NCBI RefSeq assembly: GCF_009857445.1
Contig: NZ_WWCN01000013.1
Coordinates: forward strand, 1 to 64,000
Direction: 5' to 3'
DNA: 64,000 nucleotides
From: Duganella flavida
GTDB taxonomy: Bacteria > Pseudomonadota > Gammaproteobacteria > Burkholderiales > Burkholderiaceae_D
The position numbers and the translations under genes were made by a program. Position 1 is the first letter of the stretch; each line of letters opens with the position of its first letter. The notes below the pieces were generated by a model. That model did no database searches. It was not told where the DNA came from and saw nothing but the letters and a program-made list of their open reading frames with translations. Positions 43,957 to 53,365 of the stretch are shown here, piece by piece.

Positions 43957-44409
43957 ATGGATATCCCACAAGAATTGCGCAAACTTGGCTTGAAAGCCAC
44001 CCTGCCCCGCTTACGTATCCTGCAACTGTTCCAGGAAACCAAGAGCAAACATTTAAGCGCCGATGATGTGTACCGCCTGCTGCACGACGAGAACATCGAC
44101 ATGGGGCTGGCCACGGTCTACCGCGTGCTGATGCAGTTTGCCGATGCCGGCATCCTGATTCGCCGCCATTTCGAGTCAGTGGCCTCGGTGTTTGAATTGA
44201 ATGAAGGCGGCCATCACGACCACCTGATCTGCACCAACTGCGGCCGCATGGAGGAATTCCTCGACGCCGAAATCGAGCAGCGCCAGGAAGCCGTGGCAGC
44301 GGAGCGAAATTTCGTGCTGCACGAGCACTCGCTATCGCTATACGGTTTTTGCGGCGACTGCGCCGCCACCATCAAGCCGATGGCGGCCAAGAAGCTGCGG
44401 CGGACTTGA
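43957..44409 (+). CDS. fur: Ferric uptake regulator Fur
   Basis: 150 residues, standard Fur length. Winged HTH (residues 8-80: LRKLGLKATLPRLRILQLFQ, DMGLATVYRVLMQFADAG). The regulatory metal site HHDH lies at 86-89, with structural zinc pairs C92-xx-C95 and C132-xx-C135. With Fe2+ bound it represses iron-uptake genes, here very likely the receptor at 37270 and itself. Its last 38 bases overlap the convergent LysR gene. Confidence 0.96.
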   Translation: MDIPQELRKLGLKATLPRLRILQLFQETKSKHLSADDVYRLLHDENIDMGLATVYRVLMQFADAGILIRRHFESVASVFELNEGGHHDHLICTNCGRMEEFLDAEIEQRQEAVAAERNFVLHEHSLSLYGFCGDCAATIKPMAAKKLRRT

Positions 44410-45289
44410 ACACCTCGTCCACAAAGTCGACAAAGACTTTGATCTTGGCGGCGCGCTGGTGACGCTGCGGGTACAGCACCGACACGTCCGGTCCCGCCGC
44501 CTGCCACTCTTCCAGAAGTGGCGCCAGCGCGCCGCTGCGCAACTGCGCCAGCAGCGATACCGACAAGTGCTGGACGACGCCACCGCCCTGCACCGCCATT
44601 TCAATCAGCGTATCCACGTGATCCATCGCCACCGCACCGCGCGGCGTGGCGGTGAACGGCTGGCCGTCCTGCTGGAAGAGCCAGGGCCGCAGCTGGCGCG
44701 CTTTGGGATAGACGAAATTCAGGCACGGCAAGCGGTCCAGTTCATCCGGGTGCGCAGGCTTGCCATGTCGGGCGATGAAGTCCGGCGAGGCACAGCAAAT
44801 GTAGTGGTTCTTGAAGATGCTGCGGCCGACCAACGAAGAATCCTGCAACTCGCCGATGCGCAGCATCACGTCCACACCCTCGTCCACCATGTCGATCAGG
44901 CGGTCGGTGGCGGTGAGGCGCACGCTCAGTTCCGGGTACTGCGCCAGAAAACGCGGCAGTGCTGGCGCCACATAGCGCTGCGCCAGAATGCCGGGCATGT
45001 CGACGCGCAGGCTGCCGCGCGGTTCGTGCAGCGATTCGCCCATGCTGGATTCCAGGCCATCCATCTCGTCCAGCAGGCGGCGTGCCTGTTCGACGCAGCG
45101 CCGGCCTTCATCGGTGAGCGACATGCTGCGCGTGGTGCGGTTCAGCAGCTTGACGCCGAAGTGCGTCTCCAGCAGGCCGATTTGATGGGTGACCGACGAG
45201 GTGGAAATCCCCAGCTTGGCGGCGGCGCGGCTGAAGCCTCCAGTATCCACTACGGCGCAAAACACTTTCAAGGCATCCAACCTGTCCAT
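44372..45289 (-). CDS. LysR-family regulator
   Basis: 305 residues. HTH at residues 1-60 (LKVFCAVVDTGGFSRAAAKLG, STSSVTHQIGLLETHFGVKLL), then a substrate-binding domain (LRVDMPGILAQRYVAPALPRF, ATDRLIDMVDEGVDVMLRIG). Divergent from the oxidoreductase gene at 45424, with a 14-base palindrome between them, so it probably regulates that gene and itself. Confidence 0.93.
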   Translation of the reverse strand: MDRLDALKVFCAVVDTGGFSRAAAKLGISTSSVTHQIGLLETHFGVKLLNRTTRSMSLTDEGRRCVEQARRLLDEMDGLESSMGESLHEPRGSLRVDMPGILAQRYVAPALPRFLAQYPELSVRLTATDRLIDMVDEGVDVMLRIGELQDSSLVGRSIFKNHYICCASPDFIARHGKPAHPDELDRLPCLNFVYPKARQLRPWLFQQDGQPFTATPRGAVAMDHVDTLIEMAVQGGGVVQHLSVSLLAQLRSGALAPLLEEWQAAGPDVSVLYPQRHQRAAKIKVFVDFVDEVFKSAAASWPPSA

Positions 45290-45316
45290 CGTTTCTCCCC
45301 GTTTTTCTGCTGATCG

Positions 45317-45330
45317 CGTGATTATTCACG
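45317..45330. promoter_or_regulatory. Palindrome in the LysR-oxidoreductase intergenic region
   Basis: CGTGA-TTAT-TCACG, perfect five-base arms, 28 bases before the LysR start; candidate LysR half-site or operator. Confidence 0.4.
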
Positions 45331-45423
45331 ATTTCGGGATACTGCGTCCCAGCTTGCCCTGTTTTTTCTGGCGTGCCGCAGGGCCAGAATGGCTCCATTG
45401 TTCAATTCCACACAGGAGCCATC

Positions 45424-46413
45424 ATGCAAGCCATCGTTTTAAGCGCCTTCGGCGCACCACTTACCCAACAGGATATCGCACGCCCAAGCGCCAGCCGTGG
45501 CCAGGTACTGGTGAAGGTAAACGCCAGCGGCGTCAATCCGCTTGACACCAAAATCGCCGCCGGCAAAGCCGATCACGCACGCGCCGCACTGCCGGCAGTA
45601 CTGGGCATCGACATGGCCGGCGTGGTGGTCAGTGTGGGTGACGACGTTGACAGCTTCGCTCCCGGCGACCGCGTATTTGGCATGACCGGCGGCGTCGGTG
45701 GCGTGGCCGGTTCGCTGTCCGAATACGTAGCCGTCGATGCGCAACTGCTGGCCCACATGCCGGACAGCCTGTCGATGCGCGAAGCCGCCGCCATGCCACT
45801 GATCTTCATCACCGCATGGGAAGGCCTGGTAGACCGCGCACGCGTCGGCGCCGGCAAAACTGTGCTGGTGCAAGGCGGTGCAGGCGGCGTTGGCCACATG
45901 GCGGTGCAACTGGCAGTGGCGCTGGGCGCGCAAGTCTACGCTACCGGCAGCGCGAGCCAGCGCGCCACCATCGAAAACATGGGCGCTACCTTTATCGACC
46001 GCGAATCGGAAGTCGAAGACTACGTGCTGCGCCATACCGGCGGCCAAGGCTTCGACGTGGTCTACGACACCGTCGGCGGCGCAGTGCTGGATGCATCGTT
46101 CCACGCTGCGCGCCGCTACCACGGCCACGTGGTGAGCTGCCTTGGCTGGGGCACGCACGCATTGGCGCCGCTGTCGTTCCGCGCTGCGACCTACTCCGGC
46201 GTATTCACCCTGCTGCCGCTGCTGACCGGCGAAGGCCGCGCCCACCACGGCGACATCATGCGCGAAGCCGGTGTACTGGCCGCAGCCGGCAAGCTGAAAG
46301 TCATCCTCGATACAGGCCGCTACACGCTGAACGCGGATAGCGTCACCGCCGCCCACCGCGCCCTGACGGAAGGCACAGCGCGCGGCAAAGTGGTGATCGA
46401 TCTTACGGCGTAA
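45424..46413 (+). CDS. Zinc-type quinone oxidoreductase (MDR superfamily)
   Basis: 329 residues from the ATG at 45424, six bases after AGGAG. GroES-like N-terminal half (VLVKVNASGVNPLDTKIAAGK, GIDMAGVVVSVGDDVDSFAPGD) and Rossmann half with the nucleotide motif VLVQGGAGGVGHMAVQLA. It lacks the structural zinc Cys cluster, so it fits the NADPH:quinone reductase branch rather than alcohol dehydrogenases. Probably reduces quinones or enones with NADPH in the cytosol. Overlaps the end of the convergent FecR-domain gene by 11 bases. Confidence 0.93.
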   Translation: MQAIVLSAFGAPLTQQDIARPSASRGQVLVKVNASGVNPLDTKIAAGKADHARAALPAVLGIDMAGVVVSVGDDVDSFAPGDRVFGMTGGVGGVAGSLSEYVAVDAQLLAHMPDSLSMREAAAMPLIFITAWEGLVDRARVGAGKTVLVQGGAGGVGHMAVQLAVALGAQVYATGSASQRATIENMGATFIDRESEVEDYVLRHTGGQGFDVVYDTVGGAVLDASFHAARRYHGHVVSCLGWGTHALAPLSFRAATYSGVFTLLPLLTGEGRAHHGDIMREAGVLAAAGKLKVILDTGRYTLNADSVTAAHRALTEGTARGKVVIDLTA

Positions 46414-47068
46414 GCGTTTCCGCATCACCAAACGATGCGGGTGGCGTGAACTGCATACCCGGATTGGTGAACATTTTCACCGGCCGGGTTTTGTCGTCTT
46501 TGATGAAACCAAACTGCCCGGTATCGTAGCGGAACTCGCCGGCGCCGTTGACGATGGAAATCCCGCCGGTGCTGACGTGAACGTGCAGGCCCGGCTCCAG
46601 CCCAGGCGATGCATCCACATCGCCTTTGCCGGTCAGGTATTCGAGGAAGAAGGTGGTGCCGCGGATGCCGATGGTGGCACTGGGCGTTTTCATCGCAAAG
46701 CGTTCTTTGTTACGCTTGCCCAGCAAGCCGGTGATGGAACGCAGGCCGCCCTTCACCAGCGTGTAGGCGGCGTGGTCGGCTTCCGGCTTGGCTTCATCGA
46801 ACGCAAACTGGTCGATCTTCACCGTGGTCCCCGGCTTCAGCGCCAGTTCGCTGTTATCGATGAAACGCACCACCGCGTAAGCGCCGGCGGAAGTGACCAG
46901 CGTATCGCCGCTCTCCACTTCCGACTTCACCAGCAAAGCCTTCACCGCGCCGGAAGGCGACCGCGCGCTCATGGCGCCGCTCACCTGTACCACCACGCCC
47001 GCCACCTGCGCTGCTTGCGTGCATGCGGCGCACAGCATCAGGAATAAACTCAAAAAGATATGCCGCAT
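46403..47068 (-). CDS. FecR-domain periplasmic protein
   Basis: 221 residues from the ATG at 47068, giving a normal signal peptide (residues 1-20, TQA-AQ). A FecR domain covers about 35-145 (VESGDTLVTSAGAYAVVRF, LKPGTTVKIDQFAFDE, FAMKTPSATIGIRGTTFFLEY). There is no N-terminal sigma-factor-inhibitor region and no sigma factor or TonB receptor adjacent, so it is not a classical FecR. It follows the chemoreceptor gene by 46 bases in the same direction and may share its transcript. Role unknown; possibly a periplasmic ligand-binding partner. Confidence 0.88.
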   Translation of the reverse strand: MRHIFLSLFLMLCAACTQAAQVAGVVVQVSGAMSARSPSGAVKALLVKSEVESGDTLVTSAGAYAVVRFIDNSELALKPGTTVKIDQFAFDEAKPEADHAAYTLVKGGLRSITGLLGKRNKERFAMKTPSATIGIRGTTFFLEYLTGKGDVDASPGLEPGLHVHVSTGGISIVNGAGEFRYDTGQFGFIKDDKTRPVKMFTNPGMQFTPPASFGDAETLTP

Positions 47069-47114
47069 ATGCTGTGGCTCCGTTACCGAAACCGCAAGCA
47101 TACATCAAGTAGCT

Positions 47115-48776
47115 TCAGACCAGTCCTGCCACATAATTAAGGCCAGCGCCGGCCGATACAGGGCGCACTTTCGGCCTGTGGGTGGTGACGGCCGGCATGT
47201 CGATCACGCTAAGCTCCTCATGCGGTGCAGCGGCCAGCTTGAACACGCTGGCGCTGAGGGCCAGGCGCTCCGCCTGCTCTTGCAGTGAGACGATGGCGGC
47301 CAGCGACTCCTCCACCAGTGTGGCGTTCTGCTGCGTCACACCGTCCATCGCGGACAGTGTGCGGTTCACCAGTTGCAGGCCAAGGCTTTGCTCGCGCGTG
47401 CCGTTGCTGATGTCGCCCATCAGCGTAGCGCCACGCACCACGCCCTGTACCACATCGTCGATGGTGGCGCTGGCGTCTTGCACGGCGCGGCTGCCGCCGC
47501 CGACATCCTTCAGCGATTGCGCGATCAGGTCCTTGATCTCCTTGGCCGATTGCGCGCTACGCTGGGCCAGCGCTCGCACTTCGCCGGCCACCACCGCAAA
47601 GCCGCGGCCATGTTCACCAGCGCGCGCCGCCTCCACTGCCGCATTCAGCGCCAGCAAATTGGTCTGGAAGGCGATGCTGTCCATCAGGCCGACGATGTCG
47701 CCGATGCGGCGCGACGAGGCGGTGATACGCTCCATCGTTGCCGTCACCGTCGATACCGCGACTTCCGCCTCACGCGCCACCACTGCGGTTTGATCCATCA
47801 ATTGGTGCGCCTGCTGCGCCTTACCCGCGTTATTGGCGACGGTGGCGGTCAGCTGCTCCACCGTGGCGGCAGTTTCTTCCAACGTGGCCGCCTGGCCTTC
47901 GGTGCGCTGCGCCAGGTCACCAGTTCCGGCCGAAATCTGCGCCGCAGCCGTGGCAATGGTGTCGGTGCCGCTGCGTACTTGCGTCACCATGCGCTGCAGG
48001 TTGACGCTCATCTGGTTCATGGCGCGCAGCAGATCGGCCGTTTCGTCCTTGCCCACAGTGTCCGCCTCTACGCGCAGGTCGCCCGCCGCCACACGGCGTG
48101 CTACCTCCACCGCACGGGCCAGTGGCGCCGAGATCAGGCGCGCCACGCGGCCTGCCAGCAGCAAGCCTAGCACCAGCGCACCCGCCATGAAACCGAAGAT
48201 CAGGTGGCGCGCATGCAGATAGGTGCGGTCTGCAGATTGCGCTGCCTGTGCGCTGCCTGCCTCATTGATGGCGACCAGCTTGTCGATCGCCGCCATCGCC
48301 TCGAAATCGTATTTTCGCGAGACGCCGCGTACCACAGCCAGCGCACCGACATCGTCACCGCTGCGCGACAAGGCCACTACCTGCCGCACCGCGCCACGGT
48401 AAGCCGCCAGCGAGGTTTGCAAACGGCCGATAATCTCGCCCTCCTCGCTGCTGCGCGGCTGCGATGCATACGCCGCCAGCGATTGCTCCACCTGCTGCAT
48501 CTGGCTTTCCATATCCTGCTCGTACTTGCGCAGAATGTCCGGCTCCGTCGACACCACATGGAACAGTTCAAAGGTGCGGAAGCGCGTCAGGCCGTATTTG
48601 ACATCCAGCGCGTTGCGCACGCCAGGCGCCCAGCGGTGGTCGATTTCGTTGGTCACGCGGTCCAGCTCATACAGCTGGAACACGGAGAACACGCCCAGCG
48701 CCATCATCAGCACCAGCACAGCGGCGACCACCGCGTTCAGTTTATTGGCGATCTTCAGGTTGCAGAACCAGTTCAT
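47115..48776 (-). CDS. Methyl-accepting chemotaxis protein
   Basis: 553 residues. Transmembrane helices near 12-33 and 192-213 enclose a periplasmic four-helix-type sensor. HAMP (about 213-266) and the signalling domain follow, with the conserved hairpin tip IAFQTNLLALNAAVEAARAG and FAVVAGEVRALAQRSAQSAKEI. The C-terminus lacks the NWETF-like pentapeptide that tethers CheR. It signals to the CheA/CheW array; no che genes are in the window. The ligand is unknown. Confidence 0.95.
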   Translation of the reverse strand: MNWFCNLKIANKLNAVVAAVLVLMMALGVFSVFQLYELDRVTNEIDHRWAPGVRNALDVKYGLTRFRTFELFHVVSTEPDILRKYEQDMESQMQQVEQSLAAYASQPRSSEEGEIIGRLQTSLAAYRGAVRQVVALSRSGDDVGALAVVRGVSRKYDFEAMAAIDKLVAINEAGSAQAAQSADRTYLHARHLIFGFMAGALVLGLLLAGRVARLISAPLARAVEVARRVAAGDLRVEADTVGKDETADLLRAMNQMSVNLQRMVTQVRSGTDTIATAAAQISAGTGDLAQRTEGQAATLEETAATVEQLTATVANNAGKAQQAHQLMDQTAVVAREAEVAVSTVTATMERITASSRRIGDIVGLMDSIAFQTNLLALNAAVEAARAGEHGRGFAVVAGEVRALAQRSAQSAKEIKDLIAQSLKDVGGGSRAVQDASATIDDVVQGVVRGATLMGDISNGTREQSLGLQLVNRTLSAMDGVTQQNATLVEESLAAIVSLQEQAERLALSASVFKLAAAPHEELSVIDMPAVTTHRPKVRPVSAGAGLNYVAGLV

Positions 48777-48794
48777 GGCAATCTCCTAATTAAT

Positions 48795-50723
48795 CTATGC
48801 AGCCTGCAGCTGCAGGCTTCCTTCGAGGAAGTTCAATGCGGATGCCGCCGGCAAAGGACGGCTGTAGTAATAACCTTGTATTTCGTCGCAGCGCCAGTTG
48901 CTCAACATGGCGCGCTGGGTTTCGGACTCCACGCCTTCTGCGATCACGGTCAGGCCCAGGCTGTGTCCCAGGCCAATCGTGGCCTGTACGATCGCACCCT
49001 GCTCGCGCACCGCGTGCATATTGCGGACGAAGGACTGGTCGATTTTCAGTTTGTGGATCGGGAAGCGCGACAGGTAAGCGAGGCTGGAATAACCGGTGCC
49101 GAAATCGTCGATGGCCAGCTTGAGGCCCAGTGCACGCAGGCGGTGCAGCAAGGCGATGGCGATTTCCGCATCTTCCACCATCACGCTTTCGGTAATCTCC
49201 AGCTCAAGGCTGGCCGGGTCGATGTGGGTGGTTGCCAGCAGGTCCTCCAGATGCGACAGGAAGCCCGGCGCGGCGAACTGGCGCGGCGAGATATTCACCG
49301 CCACCACTACGCGCTGGCCGGTTTCCGCCTGCCACACACTGATCTGGCGGCAGGCTTCCTCCAGCACCCAGCTGCCGATCGAAACGATCAGGCCCGACTC
49401 CTCTGCCATCGGAATAAATTCGGCCGGCGAAATCAGTTTGCCGTGACGGCGCCAGCGCAGCAGCGCCTCGAAACCGATCAAGCCACCGTCAGCCAGCGCT
49501 TGCTGCGGTTGATAATGCAGTTCCAGCTCGTCGCGCTCCACCGCATGGCGCAGCAGCGACTCCATATCCAGCCGCTCTCCGGCTGCGGCGTTGAGCTGCT
49601 GCGAATACACCACCAGCTGGTCGCCGCCGGCCTTGCGTGCCGACTGCAGCGCGGCGTCGGCATTGCGCAGCAAAACATCCGGCGCCTCGCCGTGCAACGG
49701 GAAGCTAACCGCGCCGAGGCTCAGGGTGGCGAAGATTTCGTGGCCTTCGCAATCGTAAGGGCTGCGCAACTCGTCGCGCAGGCTGGTGAGCGCTTCGGCA
49801 AACTCCGCCTCCTCGCAGTCCATGCGGTACAGGATAGCGAAGTTGGCGCCGTCAAGACGGAATACCTCGCCGCCGCTGTGTTCCGCCGCAGCGCGTATGC
49901 GCCCTGCCAGTCCTATCATCATGCGGTCACCAAAGGCGTGGCCAAAGCCGCCGATGATGCGCGAGAAGCGGTCAATAGTGCCCAGCACCACCACGTGCGG
50001 CAGCTGCGGCAGCGTGGCCAGGCGCGCCTCGAAGCTGCGGCGATGCGCCAGGCCGGTCAACGGATCGTGCCGCGCCTGGTGGCTCAGTTCATCCTCAACG
50101 CGCACCCGGGCCCGCACGTGATACAGCAGGAACACGCAAGTCACCAGCGCCAGCACGTCGAATACGTGGACCAGTCCCGTAATCCACTCAATGGCGCGGT
50201 TGGCCATGGTGCCGTTGCTGTAGATCGCGTCTTCCACCTGCTGCTGCAGATCGTCGATGCGCTTGCGCAGCAGTTTGACCTCTTCGTTCATCTTGATCAG
50301 CACCGTCCGTGCCGCAGCAGGATGGCTGGCCACGTTGCGCTCAAACTCCGGCGTCAATTCCACGATGTGCTGGTAGCTGTCGCGCAATGCATCCAGATCC
50401 GGGCCATCACCCAGGCTGGAACGCAGTTGCACAATTGCCGCTTCCAGTTCGCCACGGCCCATGCTTTCCAAAAACTGGAAACGGTCCGGGGTGATCGAAT
50501 CGGTGAAGCGCTTGTCGAGCGCCAGCTGATAGCGCAGCAAGGCGCTTTCAAAATCGCCGAGATAGCGCATCTGCGGAATGGTGCTGTTCAACAGCGGCGT
50601 TTCGTTGCGGCGAATATTGCGCGCCACATTTTCCATCACGATCGATAGCGCTACGCTGGCGGCAATCACCAGCAGTAGCAAGATGTAAATCAATCGACGC
50701 GAACTGCTGGTGTTATGTGTCAT
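48795..50723 (-). CDS. Membrane c-di-GMP phosphodiesterase with degenerate GGDEF
   Basis: 642 residues from the ATG at 50723 (AAGGAG eight bases before). Two transmembrane helices (about 11-30 and 160-178) flank a helical periplasmic segment. The GGDEF-type domain (about 200-360) has the active-site motif replaced by LDGANF at about 292, so it cannot act as a cyclase. The EAL domain (about 380-630) is complete: GFEALLRW at about 419, VNISPRQF, LEITES, AIDDFGTGYSSL, VIAEGVESE. Expected to hydrolyse c-di-GMP. Lies 11 bases after the single-receiver gene and before the chemoreceptor gene. Confidence 0.93.
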   Translation of the reverse strand: MTHNTSSSRRLIYILLLLVIAASVALSIVMENVARNIRRNETPLLNSTIPQMRYLGDFESALLRYQLALDKRFTDSITPDRFQFLESMGRGELEAAIVQLRSSLGDGPDLDALRDSYQHIVELTPEFERNVASHPAAARTVLIKMNEEVKLLRKRIDDLQQQVEDAIYSNGTMANRAIEWITGLVHVFDVLALVTCVFLLYHVRARVRVEDELSHQARHDPLTGLAHRRSFEARLATLPQLPHVVVLGTIDRFSRIIGGFGHAFGDRMMIGLAGRIRAAAEHSGGEVFRLDGANFAILYRMDCEEAEFAEALTSLRDELRSPYDCEGHEIFATLSLGAVSFPLHGEAPDVLLRNADAALQSARKAGGDQLVVYSQQLNAAAGERLDMESLLRHAVERDELELHYQPQQALADGGLIGFEALLRWRRHGKLISPAEFIPMAEESGLIVSIGSWVLEEACRQISVWQAETGQRVVVAVNISPRQFAAPGFLSHLEDLLATTHIDPASLELEITESVMVEDAEIAIALLHRLRALGLKLAIDDFGTGYSSLAYLSRFPIHKLKIDQSFVRNMHAVREQGAIVQATIGLGHSLGLTVIAEGVESETQRAMLSNWRCDEIQGYYYSRPLPAASALNFLEGSLQLQAA

Positions 50724-50734
50724 GGCCTGGCTCC

Positions 50735-51115
50735 TTAGTTTGCGCTTGCCTGTTTCAGGCAAAGCAGCAAGTCATTCGCTTCAAAGGGTTTGCTCAAAAA
50801 GCAGGATGCGCCGCTTTGGAATGCGCGTTTGCGCAAGGCGGCTTCGGGGAAGGCTGTCATCAGGATCACCGGTAGCTGGCTACCGTCGCGGCGCAGCTGT
50901 TCCAGCAGTTCGATGCCGCTCATGCCCGGCATTTGCAGGTCGGTGATGATGCAGTGGTGTTGATTGAACGCGCCGCCCGCCAGCAGGGCTTCTGCGCATT
51001 CGTAGACGTCAACCGTGTAGCCATAGGAGCGTAACAGGCTGCGCAAACCGACGCGGACTGCGGCGGCGTCGTCAACGATGGCAATGCTGGAAAATTGTGG
51101 ATCCGGATAAGACAC
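50735..51115 (-). CDS. Stand-alone receiver-domain response regulator
   Basis: 126 residues, one receiver only. Acidic pair in AIVDD, phosphoacceptor Asp59 (CIITDLQMPGMSG), Thr in LMTAFPEAALR and Lys in CFLSKPFEAND. With no output domain it must work through a partner, plausibly the adjacent EAL protein or the FixJ-type system upstream. Located between the FixJ-type regulator and the phosphodiesterase gene. Confidence 0.92.
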   Translation of the reverse strand: MSYPDPQFSSIAIVDDAAAVRVGLRSLLRSYGYTVDVYECAEALLAGGAFNQHHCIITDLQMPGMSGIELLEQLRRDGSQLPVILMTAFPEAALRKRAFQSGASCFLSKPFEANDLLLCLKQASAN

Positions 51116-51188
51116 AGGCGACTCCCTTGTTCGTATGGGAGAACGATACCGCCTGCTGCCAAAGAAAAAAATTATACGAGGGTATAGG

Positions 51189-51812
51189 TCAGGCTAAACC
51201 CAAGGCTTCGGCCATGCGCACCAGGTCTGCAAAAGTCTTGGCTTGCATCTTGCGCATGGCGTTCCCACGGTGGATTTTGACCGTGATTTCGCTGGTCCCC
51301 ACCTCGCCGGCGATTTGCTTATTCATTAGGCCACGCGCGGCCAGCGCCATGATTTCTCGCTCGCGCGGCGTCAAGGTGGCATAGCGCGCAGTAACGCCGT
51401 TGCGGGCTTGATCGCGCCCGCGCCGATCGCGGTCGGCCGTCAACGCCGCGTGGATGGCGTCCAGCAGGTCTTGATCGCGGAATGGCTTGGCTAAAAAATC
51501 AACCGCGCCGGCCTTCATGGCCCGTACCGACATAGGAATGTCGCCATGCCCCGTCATGAAAATGATGGGCAGCGCCACACCCTCGCGATTCAACTCGGCC
51601 TGGAAATCCAGTCCGCTCACACCCGGCATGCGCACGTCCAGCAGCAAACAGCTGGTTACTTCCTTGCGCGGTTCGGCCAGAAAGGCTGCCACCGAGGGGA
51701 AACTGGCGACCTGCATGCCGACCGAGCGCAAAAGGCTGGAGATGGCGTCGCGCAGCGGCGCCTCGTCGTCGACGATGTAGATCAGCGAGTCGGAATAATC
51801 AATTGGGTTCAT
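51189..51812 (-). CDS. FixJ/NarL-type response regulator
   Basis: 207 residues from the ATG at 51812, 14 bases inside the end of the kinase gene. Receiver (about 8-125) with Asp59 in LLLDVRMPGVSG and Lys in FLAKPFRDQD, and a LuxR-type HTH (about 140-205: TPREREIMALAARGLMNKQI, GTSEITVKIHRGNAMRKM). It binds DNA after phosphorylation by the overlapping kinase. Downstream signalling genes are candidate targets. Confidence 0.94.
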   Translation of the reverse strand: MNPIDYSDSLIYIVDDEAPLRDAISSLLRSVGMQVASFPSVAAFLAEPRKEVTSCLLLDVRMPGVSGLDFQAELNREGVALPIIFMTGHGDIPMSVRAMKAGAVDFLAKPFRDQDLLDAIHAALTADRDRRGRDQARNGVTARYATLTPREREIMALAARGLMNKQIAGEVGTSEITVKIHRGNAMRKMQAKTFADLVRMAEALGLA

Positions 51813-53259
51813 GGACGGGCAGCGTGAAGAAGATGGTGGCGCCGACCATCGGACTATCCGGCGCGGCCGGCTTGACCCAGATACGGCCGCCGTGGTTTTC
51901 AATGATGGAGCGGCAGATCGGCAGGCCCATACCCATGCCGTCTTCCTTGGTGCTGTAGAAGGCCTCGAACAAGCGCGGCACCGCTGTCGCAGGGATGCCA
52001 GGGCCGGAATCACCGACGCAGACTTGTAGCGCACCCTCTGCATTCAAGTGGGTTTGTACCGTCAGCACCGCTTGGCCGGGCGGGCATGCGGCCATGGCCT
52101 GTATCGCGTTCATCAGCAGGTTGATGAAAACCTGCTGTAGCTGCACGCGGTCACCCAGCACCGGCGGCAAGTCAGGCACCAGGCCTAGCATCAGCGCCAC
52201 ATGATGGTTATTCAGCTCACGCCGGACCAGGTCCACGCTCTCCTCCACCACCGACTTCAGGTCGAGTTCCGCCTGCTGCGGCTCGCTGCGGCGCGCCAAA
52301 GCGCGTATGCGCCGGATCACGCCAGTGGCGCGGACGCTGGACTCCAGGATATTGGTCACGGTGCTGCGAGCCTCGTCCAGATCCGGCTCCGGGCGATTCA
52401 GCCAGCGCAGGCAAGCCTCGCCGTTGGTGGAGATGGCGGCCAGCGGCTGATTGACTTCGTGGGCGATGGATGCGGCCAACTCGCCCAGCATGGTGACCCG
52501 GGTGGCGTGCGCCAGCTGGACCTGAGAACGATGCAGCGCCTGTTCAGCCATCACCGCCGCCGTCACGTCAGTCAGCGCGCCGAGGTATTCAATCTCGCCG
52601 TCCTTGGTGTGGCGCGGGCGCGCCAGCACGTGCACGTATTTGAGCTCTCCGTCCGGCATCAGCAGGCGGTGACGCACCTCCACTTCGCTCTCGCCGCGCA
52701 GCGATTGCTCCATTGACGCTTGCACGATGCCGCGATCTTCCGGCGCGGTATGGGCCATCACCAGTTCCATGGTCGGCGTCAGGTCCAGCGGATAGCCGTA
52801 GATGCGGGCTGCTTCGTCCGACCAGTACATTTCGCCGCTCGGCGACTTGAAACTGAAACTGCCGGTTTTGCTGATACGCTGGGTGCCGGCAAGGAATGCC
52901 TCGCTGCGGCGCAGCGCTTCCTCGCGCGCCAGCAACGCGTTGGTAGCGGCCTGCCCGCGCAGCACCAGCACGCAGGTGACGCTAATTGCCAACAGTCCGA
53001 CCAGCAAACGGCCGGAAGCCGCAGCCGAAAATGCCTCGGTGTGCGTCACCGCGTAAGACAGCAAAGTCAAGACGATGCAGCTGGCCGTCGCTTGCAGCAC
53101 GCCGCGCCTTCCCCATATGCTGGCGGAGATAAGAACCACCACCACGTACATAACGGCGATCGCCATATCGAGCGGCGAGAAGGTGTCGATCGCAAAGATC
53201 AACAGCATGAGGCTAATCAGCAGCGCAGACATCCAGGGAGTGCGGGGTACCCGTAACAT
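51799..53259 (-). CDS. FixL-like membrane sensor histidine kinase
   Basis: 486 residues; AAGGA lies six bases before the ATG. Four to five transmembrane helices in the first 105 residues are followed by a PAS domain (about 120-240, MYWSDEAARIYGYPLDLTP), HisKA with His near 267 (ELAASIAHEVNQPLAAISTNG) and HATPase_c (VFINLLMNAIQAMAACPPG, DSGPGIP, GMGMGLPICRSIIENHGG). The kinase core is of the FixL/DctB type. The PAS lacks an obvious haem-binding His context, so oxygen sensing is not claimed. Paired with the overlapping FixJ-type regulator; divergent from the MocR gene. Confidence 0.93.
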   Translation of the reverse strand: MLRVPRTPWMSALLISLMLLIFAIDTFSPLDMAIAVMYVVVVLISASIWGRRGVLQATASCIVLTLLSYAVTHTEAFSAAASGRLLVGLLAISVTCVLVLRGQAATNALLAREEALRRSEAFLAGTQRISKTGSFSFKSPSGEMYWSDEAARIYGYPLDLTPTMELVMAHTAPEDRGIVQASMEQSLRGESEVEVRHRLLMPDGELKYVHVLARPRHTKDGEIEYLGALTDVTAAVMAEQALHRSQVQLAHATRVTMLGELAASIAHEVNQPLAAISTNGEACLRWLNRPEPDLDEARSTVTNILESSVRATGVIRRIRALARRSEPQQAELDLKSVVEESVDLVRRELNNHHVALMLGLVPDLPPVLGDRVQLQQVFINLLMNAIQAMAACPPGQAVLTVQTHLNAEGALQVCVGDSGPGIPATAVPRLFEAFYSTKEDGMGMGLPICRSIIENHGGRIWVKPAAPDSPMVGATIFFTLPVHEPN

Positions 53260-53365
53260 GCCTATCCTTATGGGTTATATTGGCAACCTTCTTAATTATA
53301 GTGTGGTTTGCAGGGCTTGCATCCTATACTCAGGTATGGGTAACGCATCACCGGGGAGAGCGAAA

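Noticed and set aside
46403..47068. Classical FecIR-type iron signalling system
   Set aside because: No ECF sigma factor or TonB receptor with a signalling domain is adjacent, and the N-terminal anti-sigma region is missing.
48204..50648. Very long open frame (over 800 codons) on the plus strand
   Set aside because: It is antisense to the chemoreceptor and EAL genes, whose domains are complete. Its translation is His/Gln/Arg-rich without domains, a typical shadow of high-GC codon bias.
53336..53365. ATG at 53336 as start of the MocR gene
   Set aside because: The GTG at 53366 has a better-spaced GGGGAG and gives the family-typical N-terminus; the ATG remains possible.
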